DNA from: Catellatospora sichuanensis
GTDB taxonomy: Bacteria > Actinomycetota > Actinomycetes > Mycobacteriales > Micromonosporaceae
Assembly (NCBI RefSeq): GCF_007483665.1
Contig: NZ_VIQO01000038.1
Span: forward strand, 62,001-126,000
Direction of reading: 5' to 3'
Length of the DNA stretch: 64,000 nt
Part shown: positions 52,873 to 60,666 of the stretch, piece after piece
Layout of the letters: every line of letters begins with the position of its first letter
How positions within the stretch are numbered: position 1 is the first letter of the stretch
Notes under the pieces: model-generated
What the model was told of the DNA's origin: nothing
Databases searched by the model: none
The model's input: only the letters and a program-made list of their open reading frames with translations
Position numbers and translations under genes: made by a program

Positions 52873-52974
52873 TCAGGGAGCGAGGTCACCACGCTCGTGA
52901 TCGTTGCCGTAGAGCGGCAGATCAGGCATGACCCACCGGGTGTACGCGGCGGTGAGCGCGTCCAGTGTGGTCAC
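52873..52974 (-). CDS. Possible 33-residue peptide ORF
   Basis: A short GTG-started frame encoding MTTLDALTAAYTRWVM followed by PDLPLYGNDHERGDLAP. GC-rich third positions (about three quarters) are compatible with coding. It lies just upstream of the MFS gene and points away from the monooxygenase operators. No ribosome site is convincing, though a leaderless start near TAACCT is possible. No Cys is present and no known peptide family is recognised. Confidence 0.35.
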   Translation of the reverse strand: MTTLDALTAAYTRWVMPDLPLYGNDHERGDLAP

Positions 52975-53030
52975 CCGTCGCAGGTTAGCAGAAGAGATCG
53001 GCGCACGGTGATGGGTCGACCGGGCGTTCT

Positions 53031-53075
53031 GTCAACCAAGGTTGACGCCTTCGCGTAATGTCAACTACGGTTGAC
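53031..53075. promoter_or_regulatory. Paired GTCAAC-N4-GTTGAC operators
   Basis: Two near-perfect 16-base palindromes: GTCAACCAAGGTTGAC at 53031-53046 and GTCAACTACGGTTGAC at 53060-53075, with centres 29 bases apart. They lie just upstream of the FAD monooxygenase start at 53101. The layout fits a TetR- or MarR-type repressor. No such regulator gene is adjacent. Confidence 0.7.
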
Positions 53076-53100
53076 AACAACGATCGAGGGGAGGCCGGCG

Positions 53101-54693
53101 ATGGACGCCGACGTGGTGATCTCCGGGGGCGGCCCGACCGGGCTGATGCTCGCCGCCGAGCTGCGCCTGGGCGGGGTGAGCGTGGTGGTGCTGGAACGCC
53201 GCACCGAGCCCGACCCCGTGCCGCGCGCCAACGGCCTGGTCGGCCAGGTCGTCACCGTGCTGTACCGGCGCGGGCTCTACCGCGCCCTGGCCCGCCACGA
53301 CCACGGCCCCAGGGCCCTGGTCCAGCGCTGGTTCACCGGGGCGTACGGCGACCGGCCACGCCCCGTGCGCGGCTTCTCGCACGCCGGATTCCGGCTCGAC
53401 CTGCGCCGCCTGCGTGACACGAACCCCCTGCACGTGCTCGCGGTGCCGCAGCGCCGGATGGAGGAGACGTTCGAGGTACACGCCCGCGCACTGGGCGCGG
53501 ACGTCCGGCGTGGACACACGTGCGCCGGCCTGACCCAGGACGGCGACGGCGTGACCGTCGAGGTCGACGGCCCCGACGGCCGATACCGGCTCCGGGCGGC
53601 GTACCTCGTCGGCTGCGACGGCTCGCACAGCGCCGTACGCAAGGCCGCCGGGATCGGCTTCCCCGGCGAGACCAGCCGCGAGGTCGTCATCCGGATGGCG
53701 CACGTGGTGCTGCCCCGTGCCGCGCTCACCCCCGCCGGGGCGCTGCGCGCCGCCGACGGCACCGTGTACCGGCCCTACCAGCTGCACCGTACGGCGCACG
53801 GGGCGTTCTCGTTCGCCTCGTTCATCCCCGGCGTGCATGTGCTGAGCACCCACGAGTGGGATGCGGAGGCACCCGGCGAGCAGGTGCCGATGTCCGTCGC
53901 CGAGGCCCGGGCGAGCCTGTCCCGGGTGGTCGGCGCCGACATCCCGGTCGCGGACCCGCCCGCCGAAGGCCGCCCGTGGATCCTGCGCCGGCTCACCGAC
54001 CGCAACAACCGGCTGGCCGACCCGTACCGCGCGGGCCGGGCGTTCGTGGTGGGCGACGCCGCGCACGTGTTCGCCGGGTTCGGCGGGTCCAATCTCAACC
54101 TCGGCCTGCAGGACGCGGTCAATCTGGCCTGGAAGCTGGCCCTGGTCGCCCGCGGCCAGGCCCCTGACAGCCTGCTCGACACCTACCAGTCGGAACGTGT
54201 GCCGCAGGCCCGGCAGGCCCTGGACCGCACCCGGGAGCAGGCCGAGCTGATGGCCCCCGGCGACGAGGTGACCGCCCGGCGGGAGGCGTACGCGGCGCGG
54301 CTGCGCGAACCCGGGTTCCTGCGCGAGGTCGCCGACGCCGTCGCGGGCCTGGATCTGCCGTACCCGATGGCCGATGGTCGTCCCCTGCTCGGGCGGATGT
54401 CGCCCGACCTGCGGCTGATGCACCACGGTCGGCGCATCCGCCTCGCATCACTGCAGCGCACCGCCCGCCCGCTGCTGCTCGACCTCACCGGCGGCCCGGC
54501 CCTCGCCGCCGCGGCCGCCCCCTGGCGCGACCGCGTCGACCTGGTCGCGGCCCGCCCGCGCGATCCCGGCACTCCCCCGGCGCTCCTGATCCGCCCCGAC
54601 GGCTACATCGCCTGGGTCAGTCCCGCCCCCGACGACCCCACCGGCCTCCCCGACGCCCTCACCACCTGGTTCGGCCCGCCCAACACACCATGA
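53101..54693 (+). CDS. FAD-dependent aromatic monooxygenase (PheA/TfdB/Rox-like)
   Basis: 530 residues of the group A flavin monooxygenases that hydroxylate phenols, polyketides or rifamycins. It has the dinucleotide fold GGGPTGLMLAAELR (residues 9-22), the DG motif LVGCDGSHSAVRKAAG, and the GD motif VVGDAAHVFAGFGG (Asp319). The C-terminal thioredoxin-like domain (about 430-530) is present but lacks an obvious catalytic CxxC. GGGGAGG precedes the ATG. Two GTCAAC palindromes lie just upstream, so it is probably induced by its substrate. Confidence 0.88.
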   Translation: MDADVVISGGGPTGLMLAAELRLGGVSVVVLERRTEPDPVPRANGLVGQVVTVLYRRGLYRALARHDHGPRALVQRWFTGAYGDRPRPVRGFSHAGFRLDLRRLRDTNPLHVLAVPQRRMEETFEVHARALGADVRRGHTCAGLTQDGDGVTVEVDGPDGRYRLRAAYLVGCDGSHSAVRKAAGIGFPGETSREVVIRMAHVVLPRAALTPAGALRAADGTVYRPYQLHRTAHGAFSFASFIPGVHVLSTHEWDAEAPGEQVPMSVAEARASLSRVVGADIPVADPPAEGRPWILRRLTDRNNRLADPYRAGRAFVVGDAAHVFAGFGGSNLNLGLQDAVNLAWKLALVARGQAPDSLLDTYQSERVPQARQALDRTREQAELMAPGDEVTARREAYAARLREPGFLREVADAVAGLDLPYPMADGRPLLGRMSPDLRLMHHGRRIRLASLQRTARPLLLDLTGGPALAAAAAPWRDRVDLVAARPRDPGTPPALLIRPDGYIAWVSPAPDDPTGLPDALTTWFGPPNTP

Positions 54694-54766
54694 TCGCTCG
54701 ACTTGCCTGGCACCCGTGCGTATCTTGGGCACGCTTTCCCACAGGTGCCAGGCAAGTCCGATGACC
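54692..54766. repeat. Dispersed GACTTGCCTGGCA palindromic element, copy 2
   Basis: A 75-base element with a 14-base perfect inner stem (GACTTGCCTGGCAC at 54700-54713, paired with 54745-54758) and weaker outer pairing. Its loop holds CGTGCGTATCTTG, as in the copy at 24916-24990. It overlaps the last base or two of the monooxygenase gene, whose stop it may help to end. Confidence 0.75.
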
Positions 54767-54866
54767 TTGACGGCCGCACGCGGGCCGCGGGCTCGGTCGA
54801 CGGCGCACCGGGCTCCGGCACTCGCTCAGGCATTCGCGTAGGCGGCCCCGCGGGCCGGGAGCCGGG

Positions 54867-55832
54867 TCAGCGACGCAGTACGGCGTAGACGTCCTCGGGG
54901 GTGAGGATGCCGAGGACGTCGTTCCCGTCGCGGACCGCGACCCAGCCGGTTTCGCCCTCCAGCAGCGCGGCGAGCGCGTCGCGCAGCGAGCCGTCCACCG
55001 GCACCGACGGGGCCTCGTGGTCGCCGTCGGGCAGCGGGCGCAGGCCTTCACGCGGGATCGGGGTGACCGCCAGCAGCTTAATGCCGCGGTCCGCGCCGAC
55101 GAACTCGGCGACGAACGTGTTCGCCGGCTTCGACAGCACCTCGGCCGGGGGCGCGAACTGCTCCAGCTGGCCGCCCTCGGACAACACCGCGATCCGGTCG
55201 CCGAGCCGCACCGCCTCGTCGACGTCGTGGGTGACGAAGACGATGGTCTTGCGGACCGTCTGCTGCAGGCGCAGGAACTCGTCCTGCAGCCGCCCGCGCA
55301 CGATCGGGTCGACGGCCGAGAACGGCTCGTCCATCAGCAGCACCACCGGGTCGGCGGCCAAGGCCCGGGCCACCCCGACGCGCTGGCGCTGCCCGCCGGA
55401 CAGCTCGTGCGGATAACGGTCGGCGTAGCGGGCCGGGTCGAGGCCGACCAGGTCCAGCAGCTCCGCGGTGCGCTCGGCGACCTGCCCCTTGGGCCAGCCG
55501 AGCAGCTTCGGCACGGTGCCGACGTTGTCGCGTACGGTCTGGTGCGGGAACAGGCCCACGTTCTGGATGACGTATCCGATGCGCCGCCGCAGCGCGATCG
55601 GGTCCACCGCGGTGATCTCGTCGTCGCCGAGCCACATCCGCCCGCCCGACGGCTCGATCAGCCGGTTGATCATCCGCAGGATGGTGGACTTGCCGCAGCC
55701 CGACGGCCCGACCAGCACGGTCAGCTCGCCGGCGGGCAGCTCCAGACTCAGCTCGCGGACCGCGACCGTGCCGCCGTCGTACTGCTTGCGTACGCCCTCC
55801 AACCTGATCGACACCGCAGCGGTACGGTTCAC
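54867..55832 (-). CDS. Glycine betaine/choline-type ABC importer ATPase
   Basis: 321 residues with Walker A GPSGCGKST, signature LSGGQRQR, Walker B VVLLMDEPFSAVD and H-loop VTHDVDEAV. The C-terminal part (about 240-321) holds a CBS-type module, common in OpuA/ProV ATPases and used in osmotic or nucleotide sensing. It matches the two permeases on the opposite strand. Its GTG start is only two bases from the divergent permease ATG, leaving no room for untranslated leaders of the usual length. Confidence 0.9.
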   Translation of the reverse strand: MNRTAAVSIRLEGVRKQYDGGTVAVRELSLELPAGELTVLVGPSGCGKSTILRMINRLIEPSGGRMWLGDDEITAVDPIALRRRIGYVIQNVGLFPHQTVRDNVGTVPKLLGWPKGQVAERTAELLDLVGLDPARYADRYPHELSGGQRQRVGVARALAADPVVLLMDEPFSAVDPIVRGRLQDEFLRLQQTVRKTIVFVTHDVDEAVRLGDRIAVLSEGGQLEQFAPPAEVLSKPANTFVAEFVGADRGIKLLAVTPIPREGLRPLPDGDHEAPSVPVDGSLRDALAALLEGETGWVAVRDGNDVLGILTPEDVYAVLRR

Positions 55833-55834
55833 CT

Positions 55835-56548
55835 ATGCCCTCCAAGGTCAACGACGCCGTGCTCGGCCTGGGCGCACCGGGCGACGATCCGCGCAACCCC
55901 TGGTTCTCCTGGAGCTACGTCAGCCAGAACACCGACACCCTGCTCGCCGCGCTACGCGAACACCTCATGCTGACCTTAGTCGCCGTGGCACTGGCGACGG
56001 TGATCGCGATCCCGCTGGCGATCCTGGCGTACCGCGTCGGCGCGCTGTCCGGGCCGATCCTCGGTTTCACCGGTGTGCTCTACACCGTCCCCTCGCTCGC
56101 GCTGTTCGCGTTCCTCGCGCCGTTCACGGGCATCGTCCAGCCCACCGCCGTGCTGATCGGACTGACGATGTACGCGCTGCTCACCATCGTGCGCAACACG
56201 TTGACCGCACTGCGCCAGGTGCCCGCCGACGTGCTCGACAGCGCCCGCGGCATGGGCTACGGCAGGCGCGCCATGCTGTGGCGCATCGAGCTGCCGCTGG
56301 CGCTGCCCGGCATCATGACCGGCCTGCGCATCGCCACGGTCTCCACGGTGGCGCTGGTCACGGTCGGCGAGATCGCCGGCTGGGGCGGCCTCGGCGAACT
56401 GATCATCGGCGGCTTCAACAGCAACTACTACCGTCCGCAGATCATGACGGCGACGCTGCTCTGCGTGGCCCTCGCCCTGGTCCTCGACCTGGTCCTGCTC
56501 GCCGTGGGCCGCGTCATCATGCCCTGGACCCGGCGGAGGACCGCATGA
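55835..56548 (+). CDS. Glycine betaine/choline-type ABC importer permease 1
   Basis: 237 residues with about five or six membrane helices. The permease loop EAA-like motif is seen in DVLDSARGMGYGRRAMLWRI. NPWFSWSYVSQN near the start is typical of OpuAB/ProW-like permeases. No ribosome binding site precedes ATG 55835; TACGGT seven bases upstream could be a -10 box giving a leaderless mRNA. Its TGA overlaps the first of two small leader ORFs (ATGA) that separate it from the second permease. Confidence 0.88.
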   Translation: MPSKVNDAVLGLGAPGDDPRNPWFSWSYVSQNTDTLLAALREHLMLTLVAVALATVIAIPLAILAYRVGALSGPILGFTGVLYTVPSLALFAFLAPFTGIVQPTAVLIGLTMYALLTIVRNTLTALRQVPADVLDSARGMGYGRRAMLWRIELPLALPGIMTGLRIATVSTVALVTVGEIAGWGGLGELIIGGFNSNYYRPQIMTATLLCVALALVLDLVLLAVGRVIMPWTRRRTA

Positions 56549-56619
56549 GCGAGCGTAAGCGAGCGAATCAGGGGCCTACCACCCATGCCGCCGACGAGCG
56601 CAGCGAGGAGAAGGCATGA
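56545..56619 (+). CDS. Small leader ORF of the ERSEE family, unit 1
   Basis: A 24-codon frame, MSERKRANQGPTT...DERSEEKA, starting inside the stop of permease 1 (ATGA) and ending inside the start of unit 2 (ATGA). Identical in sequence to unit 2, 71 bases downstream. The 15-base block GAGCGCAGCGAGGAG near its end is the ribosome binding site for the next ORF. It may simply carry coupling between the two permeases; the peptide's role is unknown. Confidence 0.5.
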   Translation: MSERKRANQGPTTHAADERSEEKA

Positions 56620-56686
56620 GCGAGCGTAAGCGAGCGAATCAGGGGCCTACCACCCATGCCGCCGACGAGCGCAGCGAGGAGAAGGC
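56545..56686 (+). repeat. Perfect tandem duplication of a 71-base unit
   Basis: Two copies of a 71-base unit (56545-56615 and 56616-56686) lie head to tail between the permease genes. Each begins ATGAGCGAGCGTAAGCGAGC and ends GGAGAAGGC before the next ATGA. The unit length is not a multiple of three, but each copy still places its stop over the next start. Confidence 0.9.
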
Positions 56687-56690
56687 ATGA
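56616..56690 (+). CDS. Small leader ORF of the ERSEE family, unit 2
   Basis: Second copy of the 24-codon frame. It begins inside the stop of unit 1 and its TGA overlaps the ATG of permease 2. Together the chain permease 1, unit 1, unit 2, permease 2 is linked through three consecutive ATGA overlaps, so ribosomes could pass from one permease to the other without release. Confidence 0.5.
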   Translation: MSERKRANQGPTTHAADERSEEKA

Positions 56691-57412
56691 GCGTGATCGA
56701 CGACGCGATCGTCTGGCTGAACGATCCGCTGAACTGGACCAATCCGGACGGGATCATCTCGCGCACGGGGGAGCACCTGTGGATCTCCGCGGCCGCGGTG
56801 GCCCTGGGCTGCGCGGTCGCCTGGCCGCTGGGCGTGTGGATGGGGCACGTCGGCCGCGGCGGCGCCGCGGTGGTGACGGTGACCAACCTCAGCCGCGCCG
56901 TGCCCACGGTCGCGCTGCTCACCATCTTCCCGCTCACCGCGATCGGCTTCGGCCCGAAGGCGATCATCCTGGCGCTGTCCCTGTTCGCGATCCCGCCACT
57001 GCTGGCCAACGCCTACCTGGGCGTGCGTGAGGTCGATCCGGAGGTGCGCGACGCGGGCCGGGGCATGGGCCTGTCCGCCTGGCAGCTGCTGCGCAAGGTC
57101 GAGCTGCCGCTCGCGGTGCCGTATCTGGCCAACGGGTTCCGCATCGCCGCGGTGCAGGTCGTGGCGACCGCCACCCTGGCGGCGTTCGTCAACGGCGGCG
57201 GCCTCGGCATGATCATCAGCCGGGGCTTCGGGCTGGGCCTGGCCTCGGGAGGCGGCCAGGTGCTGGCCGGCGGCATGCTGGTGGCGCTGCTCTGCCTGAC
57301 CATCGAGGGTGTGCTCGCCCTCATCGAGAAGGCGCTGCTGCCGAAGTCGCTGCGCCGCGTCAAGCACCGTCCCCCGGCTTCGGTCGCCGACGCGCTGCCC
57401 GCCGGATCCTGA
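56687..57412 (+). CDS. Glycine betaine/choline-type ABC importer permease 2
   Basis: 241 residues with about six membrane helices. The coupling loop EVRDAGRGMGLSAWQLLRKV is the typical EAA motif; GRGGAAVVTVTNLSRAVPTV is typical of the family. It pairs with permease 1. GAGGAG in the upstream repeat is the ribosome site for ATG 56687. A convergent HAD gene ends 26 bases after its stop, without a hairpin. Confidence 0.88.
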   Translation: MSVIDDAIVWLNDPLNWTNPDGIISRTGEHLWISAAAVALGCAVAWPLGVWMGHVGRGGAAVVTVTNLSRAVPTVALLTIFPLTAIGFGPKAIILALSLFAIPPLLANAYLGVREVDPEVRDAGRGMGLSAWQLLRKVELPLAVPYLANGFRIAAVQVVATATLAAFVNGGGLGMIISRGFGLGLASGGGQVLAGGMLVALLCLTIEGVLALIEKALLPKSLRRVKHRPPASVADALPAGS

Positions 57413-57438
57413 ACGACCGTTGCGCGCCCGGGGCCGTT

Positions 57439-57843
57439 TCAGAGCAGGCCGCGGTCGCGCAGCAGCTCGAAAAGCCGGTTGTTGTCGCAGAACAGCACGC
57501 TGTCGATCCCGGCGGCCGTGCCGCCCGCGACGTAGACCGGCTTGTCGTCGACGAACAGGCATTCGTCGGGCGTACGCCCGATCTCGGCCAGGGCCCGCTC
57601 GAAGAACGCCCGCTGCGGCTTCAGAAAACCTATCTCGTACGACACCAGCACCCCGCTGATGCCGGGCCGCCCGCCCAGCAGCTCACGGATCACAGCCGCG
57701 CGGCGCGGGCTCTGATTGGTGACCAGGTACACGCCGTCGACCGCGAGCCGGGGCAGCACGGCCAGCAACTCCTCGTTGGGATCGAGGCTGCCCGCGGGCA
57801 CCAGCAGCACGCCGTCCACGTCGAGCAGCAGCGTCGTCACCAC
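57439..57843 (-). CDS. Small HAD-family hydrolase
   Basis: 134 residues, a minimal HAD domain without a large cap. LLLDVDGVLLVP (Asp8, Asp10), LVTNQSP (motif II), GFLKPQ (Lys) and CLFVDDKPV (motif IV) are present, so a phosphatase activity is plausible. It stands on the minus strand between the permeases and the binding protein of the importer, so it separates that operon. Confidence 0.8.
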   Translation of the reverse strand: MVTTLLLDVDGVLLVPAGSLDPNEELLAVLPRLAVDGVYLVTNQSPRRAAVIRELLGGRPGISGVLVSYEIGFLKPQRAFFERALAEIGRTPDECLFVDDKPVYVAGGTAAGIDSVLFCDNNRLFELLRDRGLL

Positions 57844-58059
57844 GCGACCAGCCTAGGCCCGCGCAGGTCGCACCCCGCATGACGTCGATCACCCGGGGTT
57901 TCCACGCCAAGCCGCTGACCTGCGGATGTGAACGGTTTGCGAATTGTCAGGCGCGGGTAGGCGAGCGCGGTTCACGAATTCATCGCAAGGATGTCTCAGG
58001 TACGCGGTAAGAAAGACCTTTGCACATTATTTCGCAGTGAAGACGACGGAAGGCTGAAT

Positions 58060-59064
58060 ATGGCAACGCACACCCGGAGGGCGTCCGTCCTCCTGCTGGC
58101 CGGTGTCACCGCGGCGGCGTTCGCGCTGACCGGCTGCGGGCAGGCCGGTTCCTCGGGCACGGAGGCACCGGCCACCGCCTCGGGCGCCGGCTGCGCGCCG
58201 GTCGCCGGCGACCAGCTCGTGGTCCTCGACGATGACAAGCACCTGCAGAACACCGACAACGTCGTCGCCGTCGCCAACGCCAAGCGGGCCACCCCCGCAC
58301 TGCTCGCGGCCGTGGACAAGGTCGCGGCGGCGCTGGACACCCCGAAGCTGATCGCGCTGAACAAGGCGGTCGAGGTCGAGCGCAAGACCTCCGAGGTCGC
58401 GGCGCAGGAGTTCGCGGCGCAGGCGGGCCTGACCACCGGCCTGTCCGGCGGCACCGGCCCGGTGGTGGTCGGCGCGGCGAACTTCCCCGAGAGCAAGACC
58501 CTCGCCGAGCTGTACAAGATCGCGCTGAACGCGGCGGGCTTCCAGGCCACCGTGCAGGTCTCGGGCAACCGCGAGCTCTACGAGCCGGCCTTGGAGCGCG
58601 GCGAGCTGACGGTGTTCCCCGAGTACGCCGCGACCCTCACCGAGTTCCTGAACCAGAAGCAGAACGGCAAGGACGCCGCAGCCAAGGCCAGCGGTGACCT
58701 CAACGCCACCGTGGCGGCCCTGAAGGAGCTGGCCACCAAGGCCGGGCTGACCGTGGGCACGCCGTCGGCCGCCGCGGACCAGAACGCGTACGCGGTGACC
58801 AAGGCGTTCGCCGACCAGCACCAGGTGAAGACGCTGTCGGACTTCGCGGCGAAGTGCTCCGGCCAGGCCACCGTGCTGGCCGGTCCGCCGGAGTGCCCGC
58901 AGCGCTCGTTCTGCAAGCCGGGCCTGGAGAAGACCTACGGCATCACGTTCGGCTCGTTCCAGCAGGCCGACGCCGGCGGCCCGCAGAGCAAGACCGCGGT
59001 GACCACCGGCAAGGCCACCCTCGGCATGGTCTTCTCGTCCGACGGCAGCCTCGCCACCAACTGA
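58060..59064 (+). CDS. Glycine betaine-type substrate-binding lipoprotein, apparently permuted
   Basis: 334 residues with a lipoprotein signal (LTGC, Cys26). It delivers betaine, choline or a related compound to the importer encoded just upstream. The domain order is unusual. LVVLDDDKHLQNTDNVV and the helix pair that follow, which normally end an OpuAC-type protein, come first (about 50-125). Then GPVVVGAANFPESKTLAEL, the usual beginning, follows, and the product ends FSSDGSLATN, the point just before that C-terminal block in normal relatives. GGAAGG precedes ATG 58060. Confidence 0.85.
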   Translation: MATHTRRASVLLLAGVTAAAFALTGCGQAGSSGTEAPATASGAGCAPVAGDQLVVLDDDKHLQNTDNVVAVANAKRATPALLAAVDKVAAALDTPKLIALNKAVEVERKTSEVAAQEFAAQAGLTTGLSGGTGPVVVGAANFPESKTLAELYKIALNAAGFQATVQVSGNRELYEPALERGELTVFPEYAATLTEFLNQKQNGKDAAAKASGDLNATVAALKELATKAGLTVGTPSAAADQNAYAVTKAFADQHQVKTLSDFAAKCSGQATVLAGPPECPQRSFCKPGLEKTYGITFGSFQQADAGGPQSKTAVTTGKATLGMVFSSDGSLATN

Positions 59065-59083
59065 CCCACCGCACCACCTCGGC

Positions 59084-59113
59084 GGCGGCCCGGTCCACCT
59101 GGACCGGGCCGCC
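59084..59113 (+). terminator. Hairpin terminator after the binding-protein gene
   Basis: A perfect 13-base stem (59084-59096 with 59101-59113) with ACCT loop, 20 bases after the stop codon. Confidence 0.85.
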
Positions 59114-59125
59114 CTTCGCCGCGTC

Positions 59126-59180
59126 GATCATGAACTTATGGCACGGCTCGACGGCATGTCACGGCCACAACTTCATGATC
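59126..59180. repeat. Palindromic element with GATCATGAACTT arms
   Basis: Arms 59126-59142 and 59164-59180 pair at 15 of 17 bases around a 21-base centre. No second copy was found in the window, but the shape and intergenic place match the other palindromic elements. Confidence 0.55.
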
Positions 59181-59220
59181 ACTATCGGCGGGACGGTGGC
59201 GCGCGGCTCGGTGGGCGGGC

Positions 59221-59871
59221 TCAGCCGAACCGGAACAGGCGGCCGCCCGGGCCGAGCGGTGGCGGTACGGCGGTGAGCAGGTGCACGCCGACCGAGAACA
59301 GCACGTCGTCCGGGGCGTGGAAGGCCGTCTCGGCGAAGCCGGCCTCGGCGAACCACGTCCGGATCGACGGGGTCAGGTCGGGGGCACGCCGGGTCCGCGT
59401 CCAGATCACGGTCGCGCCGGATGCGCACAGCCGCGGCAGCGCGGCGACGGTGCGCCGCACCTCGGCGTCGCCCATGTTGCCGAAGACCCCCGCGAACAGC
59501 ACCAGGTCGGCCGGGACGGCGTCGGCATAGGACTCGAGCAGTCCGGCGTCCGCACAGGTCGCCGTGACGGCCACACCGAGGCGGTCGGCCTCCGCCTGCG
59601 CCACCGCGGTGTTGCGGCTGTCGTACTCGATCAGCGTCGCGCGCACCCGGGACGCGTCGGGCCGACGGGCCAGCACCCCGAGCAGGTCCCGTCCCTGGCC
59701 CGCACATGCGCTGACCACGGTCAGCACCGGCTCCGGACGCTCGTCCAGCCAGCTGTCGACGTGGTCCTGCACCAGCCGCAAGCGGCGCGACAGCGGCGAA
59801 TCCGGGTCGGTGTACGGCTGGTGCCAGTCATACCAGTCCTTCGTGGCGCTCACAGGCGACCAATCTGCCAC
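59221..59871 (-). CDS. Class I SAM-dependent methyltransferase
   Basis: 216 residues. The Rossmann SAM-binding loop VVSACAGQGRDLLGVL, an acidic partner in LIEYDSRN, and DAGLLESYADAVPADLVLFAG are present. The N-terminus TKDWYDWHQPYTDPDSPLSR matches a small group of actinobacterial methyltransferases of unknown target. GTG 59871 is the first start; another GTG at 59853 is possible. Confidence 0.82.
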   Translation of the reverse strand: MADWSPVSATKDWYDWHQPYTDPDSPLSRRLRLVQDHVDSWLDERPEPVLTVVSACAGQGRDLLGVLARRPDASRVRATLIEYDSRNTAVAQAEADRLGVAVTATCADAGLLESYADAVPADLVLFAGVFGNMGDAEVRRTVAALPRLCASGATVIWTRTRRAPDLTPSIRTWFAEAGFAETAFHAPDDVLFSVGVHLLTAVPPPLGPGGRLFRFG

Positions 59872-59947
59872 GACCGCCCGGTTTCGGGGAGCCCGAGTGC
59901 TGCCGTTGCGGCATGATCAGTGCTCTCCCAGCCCCGGGCCCGGGGCG

Positions 59948-60598
59948 TCAGAGCGCCGCGGCGGCCAGCGCGGCGAGGGTGACGCCCGCAAGGGTGGTCA
60001 GCAGGGTCAGGCCGGTCATCGGCTTCAGCGAGACCGCGTTGGGCACGCCGACCACGCGGGTGCCCGCGGCCAGCGCGCTGGCCACGCCGGTAGGCGAGTC
60101 CTCGATCACCAGGCAGTCGGCGGGCTCGACGTTCAGCAGTTTCGCCGCGCGCAGGTAGGGGTCCGGGTGCGGCTTGGTGAACGCGACCTCGTCGCCGCAG
60201 ACCACGGCGTCGAAGTTGTGCCTGCCGAGGGTGTCCAGGGCCACCTCGACGCACCGCCGGTTGGTCGAGGTCACCAGGGCCGTGGGCAGGCCCGCGGCGC
60301 GTACCTCGTGCAGCAGCTCCTGCGCGCCGGGCCGCCAGACCAGGTCGGTGGCGAACAGCCCGGCGACCCGGTCGTAGATCCAGGCCGCGCTGACGGCGGC
60401 GTCACGCCAGGGCTGGCCGATGCCCTCGTGGAACAGCAGCATCGACTCGTCGACGGAGCGCCCGACCATGTTCAGCCGTACCTCGACCGAGATCTCCGCG
60501 CCGTAGTCGCGGGCCAGCTCCTCGATGGCGACGTCCCACAGCGGCTCGCTGTCGAACAGGGTTCCGTCCATGTCGAAGAGCACTGCCGCCGGAGTCAT
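59948..60598 (-). CDS. HAD-family phosphatase (beta-phosphoglucomutase-like)
   Basis: 216 residues with LFDMDGTLFDSEPLW (Asp9, Asp11), an alpha-helical cap, LVTSTNRRCVEVAL (motif II), AFTKPHPDPYL (Lys) and VIEDSPTGVASALAAG (motif IV). This is the subfamily I cap type acting on sugar or nucleotide phosphates. A 16-base palindrome, GCCCCGGGCCCGGGGC at 59931-59946, lies directly after its stop and could form a weak terminator. Confidence 0.9.
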   Translation of the reverse strand: MTPAAVLFDMDGTLFDSEPLWDVAIEELARDYGAEISVEVRLNMVGRSVDESMLLFHEGIGQPWRDAAVSAAWIYDRVAGLFATDLVWRPGAQELLHEVRAAGLPTALVTSTNRRCVEVALDTLGRHNFDAVVCGDEVAFTKPHPDPYLRAAKLLNVEPADCLVIEDSPTGVASALAAGTRVVGVPNAVSLKPMTGLTLLTTLAGVTLAALAAAAL

Positions 60599-60666
60599 GC
60601 CACGATCATCCCCGGCCGCGGCCGGGACCGCCGCCGACCGTGGCTGACATCACGCCGGATCGGGGT

